Assembly (NCBI GenBank): GCA_028282105.1
Contig: JANQIO010000246.1
Coordinates: 1-38,913 of the forward strand
DNA from: Halieaceae bacterium
Lineage (GTDB): Bacteria; Pseudomonadota; Gammaproteobacteria; Pseudomonadales; Halieaceae
Reading direction: 5' to 3'
Length of the DNA stretch: 38,913 nucleotides
Shown here: in pieces, positions 1 through 7,562 of the stretch
Layout: every line of letters begins with the position of its first letter
Numbering within the stretch: position 1 is the stretch's first letter
Position numbers and translations under genes: made by a program
The notes under the pieces: generated by a model
The model's database searches: none
The model's input: only the letters and a program-made list of their open reading frames with translations
Told to the model about the DNA's origin: nothing

Positions 1-51
1 CTCTTCCTTACGACGGATTACTACACGGTCGTACAACGGACGGATATTCAT
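1..51 (-). CDS. groES: Co-chaperonin GroES, N-terminal fragment
   Basis: Only the first 17 codons lie in the window; the gene runs off the left edge. Read leftward they give MNIRPLYDRVVIRRKEE, the characteristic opening of GroES, the heptameric lid of the GroEL folding chamber in the cytoplasm. The ATG at 51-49 is preceded by a purine-rich GGAGAG about 8 bases upstream, which supports this start. groEL is expected next, outside the window. The 5' region (52-261) holds a promoter and two CIRCE operators, so this is a heat-shock operon under HrcA-type repression. The upstream neighbour is fxsA on the same strand, a common arrangement in Gammaproteobacteria. Confidence 0.93.
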   Translation of the reverse strand, partial: MNIRPLYDRVVIRRKEE

Positions 52-161
52 CTGATTTACTCTCCAAATGACGGTTTGTTATGCCGAAGATCCGCGGAAC
101 TCCGCCGAATCTGCCGGTTGCACGCTGTTCTGGGGACAGAAACGGCGAATTCAACCCTGGA

Positions 162-188
162 TTAGCACTTTTACGGGGCAAGTGACAA
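162..188 (-). promoter_or_regulatory. Second, degenerate CIRCE-like operator
   Basis: TTAGCACTT, nine bases, then AAGTGACAA. The left arm matches the CIRCE arm at eight of nine positions. The right arm differs from the perfect complement of the left arm at two positions, and the 9-base spacer is exact. Its start is 31 bp from the start of the perfect CIRCE at 193, about three helical turns, so both would face the same side of the DNA. It lies in the transcribed leader of groES. The identification is inferred from spacing and arm similarity. Confidence 0.6.
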
Positions 189-192
189 AAAA

Positions 193-219
193 TTAGCACT
201 CTCCTTCAGGGAGTGCTAA
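193..219 (-). promoter_or_regulatory. CIRCE operator (HrcA binding site)
   Basis: Perfect inverted repeat TTAGCACTC-N9-GAGTGCTAA, the canonical CIRCE element bound by the heat-shock repressor HrcA. It begins about 15 bases downstream of the -10 hexamer (234-239), so it spans the start of the transcript, the usual repressing position. It controls groES and presumably groEL leftward. hrcA itself is not in the window. Confidence 0.95.
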
Positions 220-233
220 TCCAGGGGTGGTCA

Positions 234-261
234 ATGATAGTCACGAATTGTGACAGGTCAA
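234..261 (-). promoter_or_regulatory. Promoter of groES
   Basis: On the minus strand TTGACC (261-256), a 16-base spacer, then TATCAT (239-234); each hexamer matches the sigma-70 consensus at five of six positions. The -35 also reads as CTTGACC, partly like a sigma-32 -35. The spacer contains a small inverted repeat GTCAC-GAATT-GTGAC (240-254). Predicted transcription starts near 227, placing both CIRCE elements in the leader and giving about 175 bases of 5' UTR. Confidence 0.7.
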
Positions 262-310
262 GGGGGTCCGCAGGGTCGCCGGCGGGCCCACTCAGGGGAC
301 GGCGTCAGCC

Positions 311-790
311 TCAATCGCGCGGATTGCGATCCTCGACACGCTGAAAATCGCCCTCCAGGGTGACAGGGTCGCTCGAGGATTGGGGGTCGCTGCCGGTGCT
401 GTGGGCGCGATACTCGGCCCGGAACGTAGCCTGGCTGCGGTATCGGGCCGGGGCGATGCCCAGCAGGCCGCGCCGCAGGGGGCCAACCAGCACAATAAGC
501 GCCAGGGTGTCGGTCACCAGGCCGGGCACCATCAGCAGAAAACCGGCAGTCACCACCGCCAGATCGTCGCCAAGGAAGCGAGGCGTGATAAAGCCGCCTG
601 CAGCGCTCTGCTGGGCGGCATCCCGCTGGGCCTGGCGAATCATGTTGAGGCCCTGACGGCGAATCATGCTCATACCCAGCACGATCCCCAGCACCACCCA
701 GCCAATGGCCAATAGCGGGCTGGTGGCGGCGCCCAGTTCAATCAGGGTCCACAGTTCGAAAAAAGGGAACAGCAGGAAAAACCATTGCAT
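311..790 (-). CDS. fxsA: FxsA family membrane protein
   Basis: A 159-residue protein starting MQWFFLLFPFFELWTLIEL. It has two hydrophobic N-terminal segments (roughly residues 3-20 and 28-42), a charged loop with RRQG, a further hydrophobic segment near 80-105 containing VPGLVTDTLAL, then a polar tail. This is the FxsA (YtxA/FxsA) architecture; in E. coli overexpressed FxsA relieves F-plasmid exclusion of phage T7, and its normal role is unclear. I chose the ATG at 790 over an in-frame ATG at 853 because family members begin directly with the first membrane segment. No clear ribosome binding site precedes 790. It lies upstream of groES on the same strand, the conserved gammaproteobacterial arrangement. 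Confidence 0.88.
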   Translation of the reverse strand: MQWFFLLFPFFELWTLIELGAATSPLLAIGWVVLGIVLGMSMIRRQGLNMIRQAQRDAAQQSAAGGFITPRFLGDDLAVVTAGFLLMVPGLVTDTLALIVLVGPLRRGLLGIAPARYRSQATFRAEYRAHSTGSDPQSSSDPVTLEGDFQRVEDRNPRD

Positions 791-799
791 CACCGGACT

Positions 800-825
800 A
801 TGGGGGCGGCTGACACCGCTTTCAA
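800..825 (-). promoter_or_regulatory. Possible sigma-32-type promoter of fxsA
   Basis: Minus strand reads GTTGAAA, with TTGAAA at 825-820, then 14 bases, then CCCCAT (805-800). The heat-shock consensus is CTTGAAA, 13-17 bases, CCCCAT. The -10 ends nine bases before the chosen fxsA ATG, so the transcript would have almost no leader. Either fxsA is read from a near-leaderless message or the match is chance in GC-rich DNA. Confidence 0.4.
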
Positions 826-882
826 CCGGGCTGCCGGCTTTTTGGTGTACCATCCCCCGCCACAGTCATAAGGAGCAGCAAC

Positions 883-1644
883 ATGGATTTGAAAGACAAG
901 GTGATCGTGGTCACCGGCGGCGGCCAGGGATTGGGCCGGGCAATCGCCGTGGGACTGGCTGCGCGCGGCGCGATACTGGCGCTGGCAGACCTCAACCAGG
1001 AGCGCCTGGATGAGACCGTCGAGATGTGCCGTGAAGCCGGCGGCGATGGCCGCGCCTATATCGCCAATGTGGCCTCCGAAGACGAGGTGGTGGCGCTGTT
1101 CAACAGCGTGGTAGCCGATCTCGGCCGGCTGGACGGCCTCGTAAACAACGCCGGCATCCTGCGGGACGGCATGCTGGTGAAGGTGAAGGACGGCGAGATC
1201 GTCAAGAAGATGAGCCTGGCGGAGTGGCAGGCCGTCATCGACGTCAACCTGACCGGCGTGTTCCTGTGCGGTCGCGAAGCCGCCTCGCATATGATCGAAC
1301 TGGGCAATGGCGGGCTGATCATCAACATCTCTTCCGTGTCCAAGGCCGGCAATATGGGCCAGACCAACTACTCCGCCGCCAAGGCCGGTGTCGCCACCAT
1401 GGCAGTGAGTTGGGCCAAGGAACTGGCGCGCTTCGGCATACGCGCCGCGGCCATCGCCCCGGGCTTCGTGGGCACCGAGATGGTCGCCAGCATGAAGCCG
1501 GAGGCCCTGGCCAAGATGGAGTCCCAGATTCCCCTGGGCCGCGTTGGCCAGCCGGAGGAGATTGCCCACACGGCGGTGTTCCTGTTCGAGAACGATTACA
1601 TCACCGGGCGGGTGATCGAGACCGACGGTGGTATCCGGCTCTAA
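883..1644 (+). CDS. FabG-like SDR oxidoreductase (3-oxoacyl-ACP reductase family)
   Basis: A 253-residue classical short-chain dehydrogenase/reductase, predicted cytosolic. Visible motifs: cofactor loop TGGGQGLG (11-18), NNAG (88-91), active-site Asn122 in VNLTG, Ser151 in the NISS strand, and Tyr163-X3-Lys167 (YSAAK). All four catalytic residues are present, so it should be active. D36 at the end of the second strand (LADLN) suggests NAD rather than NADP, an inference. It starts with ATG after AAGGAG. Length is typical of FabG, but FabG-like SDRs act on many substrates and this gene is not among other fatty-acid genes, so the substrate is open. It overlaps the following alkyltransferase-like gene by 17 bases and probably shares its transcript. 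Confidence 0.85.
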   Translation: MDLKDKVIVVTGGGQGLGRAIAVGLAARGAILALADLNQERLDETVEMCREAGGDGRAYIANVASEDEVVALFNSVVADLGRLDGLVNNAGILRDGMLVKVKDGEIVKKMSLAEWQAVIDVNLTGVFLCGREAASHMIELGNGGLIINISSVSKAGNMGQTNYSAAKAGVATMAVSWAKELARFGIRAAAIAPGFVGTEMVASMKPEALAKMESQIPLGRVGQPEEIAHTAVFLFENDYITGRVIETDGGIRL

Positions 1645-1984
1645 AAAGACAGCGGCAGAAAAAGCTGAGGCTGCCGAAGAGCGGCGCCAGCGCATCTGGC
1701 AGGTGATTCTGGCCATACCCCCAGGCCGGGTCTGCAGCTACGGCGGCGTCGCCAAACTGGCGGGATTGGCCAACGGCGCCCGCCAGACCGCCTGGGCCCT
1801 GCGCCACCTGCCGCGGGACACAAAAATCCCCTGGTTCCGCGTCATCAATAGCCAAGGGCGAATCGCCATGCCCGAGGGCTCCCGGGGCTACCGCGAACAG
1901 CGCAAACGACTAAAAGCCGAGGGGGTGACGTTCAACGAGCATGGCCGTCTCAGTTCCAAATCGTTCTGGTGGGACGGCAGTTGA
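1628..1984 (+). CDS. Alkyltransferase-like DNA repair protein (MGMT/ATL family)
   Basis: A 118-residue protein matching the C-terminal DNA-binding domain of O6-alkylguanine-DNA alkyltransferases: [17 protein letters not shown] forms the first helices, followed by the ARQTAWALR recognition helix. The alkyl-acceptor motif PCHRV is replaced by PWFRV, with Trp in place of the reactive Cys. That defines ATL proteins, which bind and flip alkylated guanine and recruit nucleotide excision repair instead of repairing directly. The GTG start lies inside the 3' end of the SDR gene (17-base overlap); no in-frame ATG is available. A short Lys/Glu/Ala-rich tail (residues 1-22) precedes the domain. It converges on the ampG-like gene. 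Confidence 0.85.
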   Translation: MVSGSKKTAAEKAEAAEERRQRIWQVILAIPPGRVCSYGGVAKLAGLANGARQTAWALRHLPRDTKIPWFRVINSQGRIAMPEGSRGYREQRKRLKAEGVTFNEHGRLSSKSFWWDGS

Positions 1985-1989
1985 TCACT

Positions 1990-2021
1990 GGCCAGGCGCG
2001 GCCGGCCAGGCGCTGCCGGCC
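1990..2021. terminator. GC-rich hairpin with direct repeats between convergent genes
   Basis: GGCCAGGCGC occurs twice, at 1990-1999 and 2004-2013. Bases 2000-2021 form a 7-bp stem (GGCCGGC / GCCGGCC) around an 8-base loop. It sits between the converging ATL and ampG-like genes. No T-run follows on either strand, so a role as a bidirectional transcription barrier is only a guess. Confidence 0.4.
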
Positions 2022-2033
2022 ACGCGCGGCTGG

Positions 2034-3293
2034 CTAGCTACCTTCCTTTTCGCCACCCCGCCAGGGCGCTACCCAGAATAGCAGCACCATACCCGGCAGC
2101 GCGATCAAGGCGCACAGCAGGAAAAAGTCGGTCCACCCCACCACCTCGACGATGAAACCGGTGGACGCATTGACGACCGTCCGGGGTATCGCCGTGATGG
2201 CAGTAAACAGCGCAATCTGAGTCGCGGCATAGGTTTTGCTGGTTTCCCGTGCGATAAATGCCACAAAGGCGGCCGTACCCAGACCGACACCGAGGTATTC
2301 GAAGCACAACACGACCGCCAACAGCCACAATACCGGGCCGGCCTCCGCGAGCACTGCGAAGCCCAGTATGCTCACCACCTGCACAACGCCGAACAACCAA
2401 AGCGCACGATTAATACCAATGCGCAGCATCAGCAAGCCGCCAAACAGGGCCCCCACGATGGTGGGCCACAGCGCGGCATTCTTCGCTACCAGCCCAATCT
2501 GCGTGCCGGTGAAGCCGAGGTCGTTGTAGAACACCGTCGACAGGGCCGTCGCCATGCTGTCGCCCAGTTTGTAAAAGAACAGAAAGCTCAACACCAGCAC
2601 TACCGACTTCCAGCCGCGACGATTCCAGTATTCCAGGAACGGCTCCACAAAAGAGCTCAGCAGAGGTAGTTTCGGCGGCGGCTCAGTGTCCGGCTCCGAG
2701 ACAGCCAGACAAAGGGCCAGGCCGAAGCCCATGAAAGCCGCGGTAATCAAGAACACGCTGCTCCAGGGCAGATGATCGGACATGATGAACGACAGCCCAC
2801 CCGGGATCAGGCCGGAAATGCGGTAAGCCTGCACGTGGATCGCGTTGCCCAGCCCCAGCTCGCGATCCGGCAGAATCTCCCTGCGGTAGGCATCCAGCAC
2901 CACATCCTGACTGGCACTTGCCACAACCAGTACCACCGCCAGTGCAATAATTGAGGTGAGCGCGTCCGCGGGGGGAAACAGGCCCATTGCACCCATGCTG
3001 ACAATCAGCAACAGCTGCGTAATCAGCATCCAGCCCCGCCGCCGCCCCAGGAAGGGTGGTACATAGCGGTCCATCAGCGGCGCCCAGAGAAACTTGAGAA
3101 TGTAGGGCATACCCACCAGGGAAAACAGGCCGATTTTCGCCAGGCCCACGTCGTTGTTGCGTAGCCAATAGGGAATCAGCTGCAGGATCACATATAGCGG
3201 CATCCCGGAAGAAAAGCCGGTAAACACGCAAATCAGCATGCGCTTGTTGAGTATCGCTTCGCGCCAGCCCGGCGCCTGCTCAGCTTGCAACAT
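2034..3293 (-). CDS. ampG: AmpG-like MFS permease
   Basis: A 419-residue, roughly 12-helix major facilitator protein of the inner membrane. AmpG permeases import anhydro-muropeptides (GlcNAc-anhMurNAc peptides) for peptidoglycan recycling. Family signatures: FTGFSSGMPLYV at the start of helix 1, WAPLMDRY in the first loop, LGRRRGW after helix 2 and ASQDVVLDAYRRE in helix 4. Shorter than E. coli AmpG (about 490), as in many non-enteric homologues. An in-frame start exists at 3596 but would lie wholly within the preceding glycosyltransferase; the ATG at 3293 gives a 14-base overlap with its stop and begins MLQAEQ. It is thus the last gene of a glycosyltransferase operon, an unusual place for a recycling permease, so a different sugar-conjugate substrate is possible. 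Confidence 0.82.
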   Translation of the reverse strand: MLQAEQAPGWREAILNKRMLICVFTGFSSGMPLYVILQLIPYWLRNNDVGLAKIGLFSLVGMPYILKFLWAPLMDRYVPPFLGRRRGWMLITQLLLIVSMGAMGLFPPADALTSIIALAVVLVVASASQDVVLDAYRREILPDRELGLGNAIHVQAYRISGLIPGGLSFIMSDHLPWSSVFLITAAFMGFGLALCLAVSEPDTEPPPKLPLLSSFVEPFLEYWNRRGWKSVVLVLSFLFFYKLGDSMATALSTVFYNDLGFTGTQIGLVAKNAALWPTIVGALFGGLLMLRIGINRALWLFGVVQVVSILGFAVLAEAGPVLWLLAVVLCFEYLGVGLGTAAFVAFIARETSKTYAATQIALFTAITAIPRTVVNASTGFIVEVVGWTDFFLLCALIALPGMVLLFWVAPWRGGEKEGS

Positions 3294-4422
3294 CGTCGAG
3301 ATATCTGTGTCGATAGGCGCGAGGCACGTGATCAGCCAGGGTGGCCTCAAACAGCGCCAGCGTCTCCTCTGCCGCACGCTGCCAGGAAAACTCCCTTGCG
3401 CGCTGCGACGCACGTCCGGCAAATCCGGCGTGTAGTTCGGGCTCATGCGACATGCGCTGGATAGCCTGCGCCAATTCCTGCTCCGAGTAAGGGTTGACCA
3501 GCAGGCCCGCATCGCCAGCCACCTCCGGCAGGGAACTGGTTGAGGACACAATGGCCGGCACGCCATGCTGCATGGCTTCCAGCACCGGCAGGCCAAAGCC
3601 CTCGTACAGAGACGGCATCAGCAGGCAGTGAGCCCCGGCATAGAGGGCCTGCAATTCGGCATCGCTGACGTGACCAAGCATTGCTACCCGGTCCTCCAGC
3701 CCCAGTGTCGAAATCAGCGCCGGCAACTCCAGGCTGCCCCAGCCCCTGCCCCCTACCAGTACCAACGGTGGTACTGCGGGATCCTCCTTGAGGCGGGCAT
3801 AGGCGCGCAGCAGTCGCGGCAGGTTCTTGCGCGGTTCCAGCGTGCCCACAAACAGGTTGTAGCGGGTCGGCAGGTCGGCGGGCACCCGATCGACGGCGAC
3901 GTTCTCTTCCGCGGCCTCGTGGATCACCGTGCATTTGCCAATGGCGCTGGGGTAGTAGCGGGATACCTCGCTGGCTGTAAAGCGGGACACGCAGATCACC
4001 CGATCAGCGCTGCGCACCGAGGGGCCCATCAGGGCGCGCTCCAGCCACAGCCTGCGGCGTGGCATGGTGCCCGGGAACTGCCGCCATACCATATCGTGAA
4101 CCGTCACCACCCGCGGCATGTTGCGCGGCAGCAGAAGTGGCAGGTGGTGGCGCGGCGACCAGAACAGGTCCACCACATCTTTCACCGCCCAGCGCTGATA
4201 GCCCAGCTGAGACCAGCGCAAGCCTCGCAGGGAGCCCTCGGCGGCATCACCAAATCGAGCCAGCACCCGGGGCGAGTCCAGCAGGGAGCTATTGAAAGGC
4301 CGCTCGCTGTACAGCAGCCACTGGTGACCCATGGGGATCATGTGCGACAGCAGGGCCGTCGTATAACGCCCGATGCCACTGCCCGGATTGGCCAGGAGTT
4401 TTGCGTCCACAGCGATGCGCAC
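3280..4422 (-). CDS. GT4 family glycosyltransferase
   Basis: A 380-residue GT-B fold retaining glycosyltransferase. N-terminal half begins MRIAVDAKLL with the glycine-rich GSGIGRYT acceptor loop. The C-terminal half carries YNLFVGTLEPRKNLPRLL, the opening of the nucleotide-sugar domain (about 190-205), and EGFGLPVLEAM (about 275-285), the E-X7-E signature. The closest described class is the WbaZ/mannosyltransferase-like GT4 group; donor sugar is not readable. GTG start at 4422, three bases after the stop of the upstream GT4 gene, so the two are probably translationally coupled. Likely a cytoplasmic enzyme of lipid-linked glycan assembly. Confidence 0.88.
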   Translation of the reverse strand: MRIAVDAKLLANPGSGIGRYTTALLSHMIPMGHQWLLYSERPFNSSLLDSPRVLARFGDAAEGSLRGLRWSQLGYQRWAVKDVVDLFWSPRHHLPLLLPRNMPRVVTVHDMVWRQFPGTMPRRRLWLERALMGPSVRSADRVICVSRFTASEVSRYYPSAIGKCTVIHEAAEENVAVDRVPADLPTRYNLFVGTLEPRKNLPRLLRAYARLKEDPAVPPLVLVGGRGWGSLELPALISTLGLEDRVAMLGHVSDAELQALYAGAHCLLMPSLYEGFGLPVLEAMQHGVPAIVSSTSSLPEVAGDAGLLVNPYSEQELAQAIQRMSHEPELHAGFAGRASQRAREFSWQRAAEETLALFEATLADHVPRAYRHRYLDDVAS

Positions 4423-4425
4423 GGT

Positions 4426-5580
4426 CTAGGCGATGCTCCCACTGTGTTGTGAGCCGGGAATGGGGCCGGCGAGCACATCCTGGTAGATACGGGCATAGGC
4501 CTTGCCCATGGTCTCACCGGTAAACATGGCCTGAAAACGCTCGCGTGCACGCTCGCCCAGCTCGCCGGCATAGCCCGGGTCGGCATGCAGCCGGTCCATG
4601 GCAGCGCGCAGTGATACCGGGTCCCCAGGGGTAACCACCAGGCCGGTATGTTCGTGCAGGTTAATATGGCTGGACCCGGAGCCCACCTCGGCCGAGATCA
4701 GGGGTTTGCCGCTCATGGCGCCTTCCAGCAGCGTCACGCCGAAGGCTTCTGAACGCAAATAGGAAGGAAACACCACCGCCCGGCAGGCTTCCAGCAGGGC
4801 CATCTTCTCCTCGTTCGGCAGATAGCCAGCAAACACCACGTTGTCGAGCCCGAGCTCCCGGGCCCGACGTCTAAGTGCGGCCTCCTCCGGCCCCTTGCCG
4901 ACGATTACCGCACGGTAAGCCGCGCCCTGCATCGCTTCCAGCAGGATATGCAGACCCTTGTAATAGCGCAGTACGCCAACAAACAAAAAGAAGGCTTCGC
5001 CAAAATCACGCGCCACTCTCTCCCTGGCGACCCCCAGGTCGCTCTCGTCGGGATAGGAGGTCGGCGACAGGCCGATTGGCACGATTTCCACGTCGCCCCC
5101 CACCCGCGACAGGACGTCGCTGGTGGCCAGGTAGTTTGGCGACGTGGCCACAATGCGATCCATACGCTTGAGGAAGCGGCGCATCAGCGGCCCATACATC
5201 CAGGCCAGGACTTTCTGGCGCACAATGTCGGAGTGATAGGTAAGGATTGAGGGCCGGGTGCGGCCGTAGAGGCTATACATCACGTCCGCATAGGGCCAGG
5301 GAAAGTGATAGTGCACCAGGTCAGCCCACTCAACCTGCTGCCTGAACTCCGCCAGGCCGCCAAAGGTGAAGCCGCAGGAGGCAATCTCGAAGTTCTGCTT
5401 GACGCGCACCACTCGGCCTTCCGGCGCGTCTATGACCGGCGGGACCGGGTCCTCGCTCAGGGTAAACACCCGGCTCTCGATGCCGTGGCCTCGCGTATTC
5501 AGGCATACCTGGCGGATTACTTCCTCGAGGCCGCCCTGGGAATCGGGAAAGTAGGTTCTGTAGACGTGAAGTACTTTCAA
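4426..5580 (-). CDS. GT4 family glycosyltransferase
   Basis: A 384-residue GT4 enzyme opening MKVLHVYRTYFPDSQGGLEE, the typical start of this group with its Gly-Gly acceptor loop. Further marks: LTYHSDIVRQ (about 125), FFLFVGVLRYYKGLHILLEA (donor domain start) and SEAFGVTLLEGAMSGKPLI (E-X7-E motif). The first codon is TTG at 5580; I accept it because it places the family's conserved first strand exactly at residue 1. Predicted cytosolic or membrane-associated; donor and acceptor unknown. It is 96 bases downstream of the GT2 gene and just before the next GT4 gene. Confidence 0.87.
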   Translation of the reverse strand: MKVLHVYRTYFPDSQGGLEEVIRQVCLNTRGHGIESRVFTLSEDPVPPVIDAPEGRVVRVKQNFEIASCGFTFGGLAEFRQQVEWADLVHYHFPWPYADVMYSLYGRTRPSILTYHSDIVRQKVLAWMYGPLMRRFLKRMDRIVATSPNYLATSDVLSRVGGDVEIVPIGLSPTSYPDESDLGVARERVARDFGEAFFLFVGVLRYYKGLHILLEAMQGAAYRAVIVGKGPEEAALRRRARELGLDNVVFAGYLPNEEKMALLEACRAVVFPSYLRSEAFGVTLLEGAMSGKPLISAEVGSGSSHINLHEHTGLVVTPGDPVSLRAAMDRLHADPGYAGELGERARERFQAMFTGETMGKAYARIYQDVLAGPIPGSQHSGSIA

Positions 5581-5676
5581 TTGAAACTACCGGGCTCCGT
5601 GTGCGGGCATTATCTCCCAGCACCCACCGGCCAGGCCACGCCGGCGGGCAAAATGCCGAAAATCCGCAGCTCGGCG

Positions 5677-6618
5677 TTATCGATAGCGCCTGGCCGGCTT
5701 ACCGCACAGATAGTCAGCCAGGGCGGCGGCAAACGGGGCGTAGAGCTGCCATTCCCCGCGCAGCGCGAATAGCAGCGGCTTTAACACCAGCCGGGAGCCG
5801 AACACCCAGGGCAGCAACCAGGGATAGAACCTGCCAGTAAATCGCAGAGTACTGAGGTTCTCGTAGTACTGCTGCATTTGGCTGCGCCCCACACCCACGC
5901 CGCCTGTACTGGCTGCGCCAACGTGATACACCAGGCTGTTTCGGCACCAGCCCAGCTCGACAGGCTGGGGCAGCCGGCGCACCAGGTCCTGTTCTTCAAA
6001 ATAGAGAAAATAGTCCTCGCACAAACCACCTGCAGACGCCAGCACCGACGTGGGGATGAACATCGCCGCACCGTGGACGTAGTGCAGGGGTTCCGCCGAC
6101 AGGTTTTCCAACTCTGACAGCGGCCTGGCGGCATGAATGCCCGCATTGCGGGTAGTCAGCGGGTTATAGCGATAGCCGCCGGCGCATTCGATGGTCTGCC
6201 CCTGGATGCCTGCGACCACAGTACTGCCCCAGATAGCGACCTGCGGCTGCTGCTCGGCCGCCGCGATCAGTGCCTCCAGTGCGCCCGCATCGAAGCGCGT
6301 GTCGTTGTTCAGGACCCAAAGGAAGTCCGGCGCAAAATCCCGCAGGGCGGCAATCCCGCGGTTTACGGTGGCCGCGTAGCCAGAGCGCTCGGCGCCGCGA
6401 ACCAATGTCACCTCATCTGCCATGGTGGTGATGGCCCCGCCCAGGTCCTCAAATAGCTGGGCCGAGGAAGCATCGTCGCTGACGACCACCTTCAGCTCGA
6501 ACGCACGCCCGGCGCCCTGCAGGTTCAACAGGGATCCCAGGCAACCGATGGTCTGCTCGGTATCCTCCCAGGTAGCCACCACCACGCCGATGCGGAGGGG
6601 CGACTCAGCCAAGGGCAC
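5677..6618 (-). CDS. GT2 family glycosyltransferase (rhamnosyltransferase-like)
   Basis: About 313 residues. GT-A fold motifs: VVVATWEDTEQTIGCL (first strand and loop), VVSDDASS (metal/nucleotide site), WVLNNDTRF (the NND variant of the DXD motif), YVHGAAMFI and YFEEQDLVRRL (catalytic-base region). The layout resembles WbbL-type rhamnosyltransferases, but the sugar is not proven. Start is uncertain: GTG at 6618 lies 8 bases after an AGGCGGA ribosome binding site and overlaps the sulfotransferase stop by 14 bases; GTG at 6624 is the alternative. Codons further upstream lie wholly within the sulfotransferase. Coupled translation with that gene is likely. Confidence 0.82.
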   Translation of the reverse strand: MPLAESPLRIGVVVATWEDTEQTIGCLGSLLNLQGAGRAFELKVVVSDDASSAQLFEDLGGAITTMADEVTLVRGAERSGYAATVNRGIAALRDFAPDFLWVLNNDTRFDAGALEALIAAAEQQPQVAIWGSTVVAGIQGQTIECAGGYRYNPLTTRNAGIHAARPLSELENLSAEPLHYVHGAAMFIPTSVLASAGGLCEDYFLYFEEQDLVRRLPQPVELGWCRNSLVYHVGAASTGGVGVGRSQMQQYYENLSTLRFTGRFYPWLLPWVFGSRLVLKPLLFALRGEWQLYAPFAAALADYLCGKPARRYR

Positions 6619-7429
6619 GCTCACAGTCCGCCTGCGTGTAGAAGTCTCGCCAGGCCGTTGGCCCGTCAAACAGTGCCTGCAGTAGACCGTCGAGATCAAG
6701 GCCCCGGTAACGCTCGGTCAGCGGTGCAAGTTCAAGCGGCACAGCGTCTTCCGCGCGTTCGCCGAGCGCCCGCGCCAGTCCGGCAACGCCACCTGTGGCC
6801 ACGTCTTCGAAGCGAAGTACACGGGTATTCGGCAAACAGCTATGGAAGCGACGATAAAACCAATCGAGAATACAAAGCTGCCTATGCAGGCAATCCTCTT
6901 CAGCACTCAGTATATTGGCGAGTTGGCTGTCGTAACGCTCCCCACCCGGCAGGCGACCCCGGTTGACTGGCAGATCCACCGTCTGCCAGGAAGCCAGCAC
7001 GTCGAGCGGATTGCGAATCAACGCCAGGCACTCAAACTGATCGACGAGCCGGTGCAGCAAGGCGGTAAACAAGGCGTTCTGCTTAATCACCAACCGAAAG
7101 CCCGGCGACGCCGATACCTCAATATCCGACACCTCTCCCTGTGGTCGCCTCAGCCCCGTCTCGCTATCCGCCATCACCCGAGCGTCACTCTGCGCGCCAG
7201 CCACGTTCACCGCGGGCGCAGTGCTGGAGGAAGTGATTTGCTCACGTATCTCCCGGAATCGCTCCACGATACGCTCCAGCGCAGCGGCGGCGTCAGCGCA
7301 GTCTTCAAAGTCGGTCAGCTGCAGCGGTTCGTTCAACGCCACCGTGTCCGGCAAGCTGTTGAGTAAGCGCGTACTGACCGATGTGCCAGCGCGCGGTATG
7401 CCGGTGAGCAACCAATTGGAGCCACTCAT
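6605..7429 (-). CDS. Sulfotransferase family protein
   Basis: A 274-residue soluble protein with the two PAPS-binding signatures of P-loop sulfotransferases: GIPRAGTSVST near residues 10-20 (5'-phosphosulfate loop) and ALIRNPLDVLAS near 136-147, with Arg139 and Ser147 contacting the 3'-phosphate. Such enzymes transfer sulfate from PAPS to hydroxyl or amino groups, here plausibly on a sugar given the surrounding glycosyltransferases. Residues about 65-110 form a variable, low-complexity insert (SSSTAPAV...). ATG start at 7429, first gene after a 133-base gap, with the GT2 gene overlapping its end. The gap contains a 14-base perfect palindrome at 7499-7512. PAPS synthesis genes are not in the window. 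Confidence 0.78.
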   Translation of the reverse strand: MSGSNWLLTGIPRAGTSVSTRLLNSLPDTVALNEPLQLTDFEDCADAAAALERIVERFREIREQITSSSTAPAVNVAGAQSDARVMADSETGLRRPQGEVSDIEVSASPGFRLVIKQNALFTALLHRLVDQFECLALIRNPLDVLASWQTVDLPVNRGRLPGGERYDSQLANILSAEEDCLHRQLCILDWFYRRFHSCLPNTRVLRFEDVATGGVAGLARALGERAEDAVPLELAPLTERYRGLDLDGLLQALFDGPTAWRDFYTQADCERALG

Positions 7430-7562
7430 AGCCGACCGGATCGCTGCGCCGGGCAGATGATAAAGAGTAGTGTGCCGGCCGGGTTTGACCGAGAGCCAGG
7501 TGCGGCCGCACCCTCCATGCGACGGCTCGAGACGCCCCTGTATGCTATTGCGCTGGGCCCTG

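Noticed and set aside
193-219. Reading the palindrome as a terminator for fxsA
   Set aside because: The exact CIRCE sequence and its place downstream of the groES promoter explain it better.
790-1716. Long minus-strand open frame of about 300 codons opposite the FabG-like gene
   Set aside because: It is antisense to a gene with complete SDR motifs, is His- and Gly-rich, and shows no family signature; typical of a high-GC shadow frame.
3294-3596. N-terminal extension of the AmpG-like protein by 101 residues
   Set aside because: The extension lies wholly inside the GT4 gene in another frame, is Cys/Arg/Pro-rich and lacks AmpG similarity.
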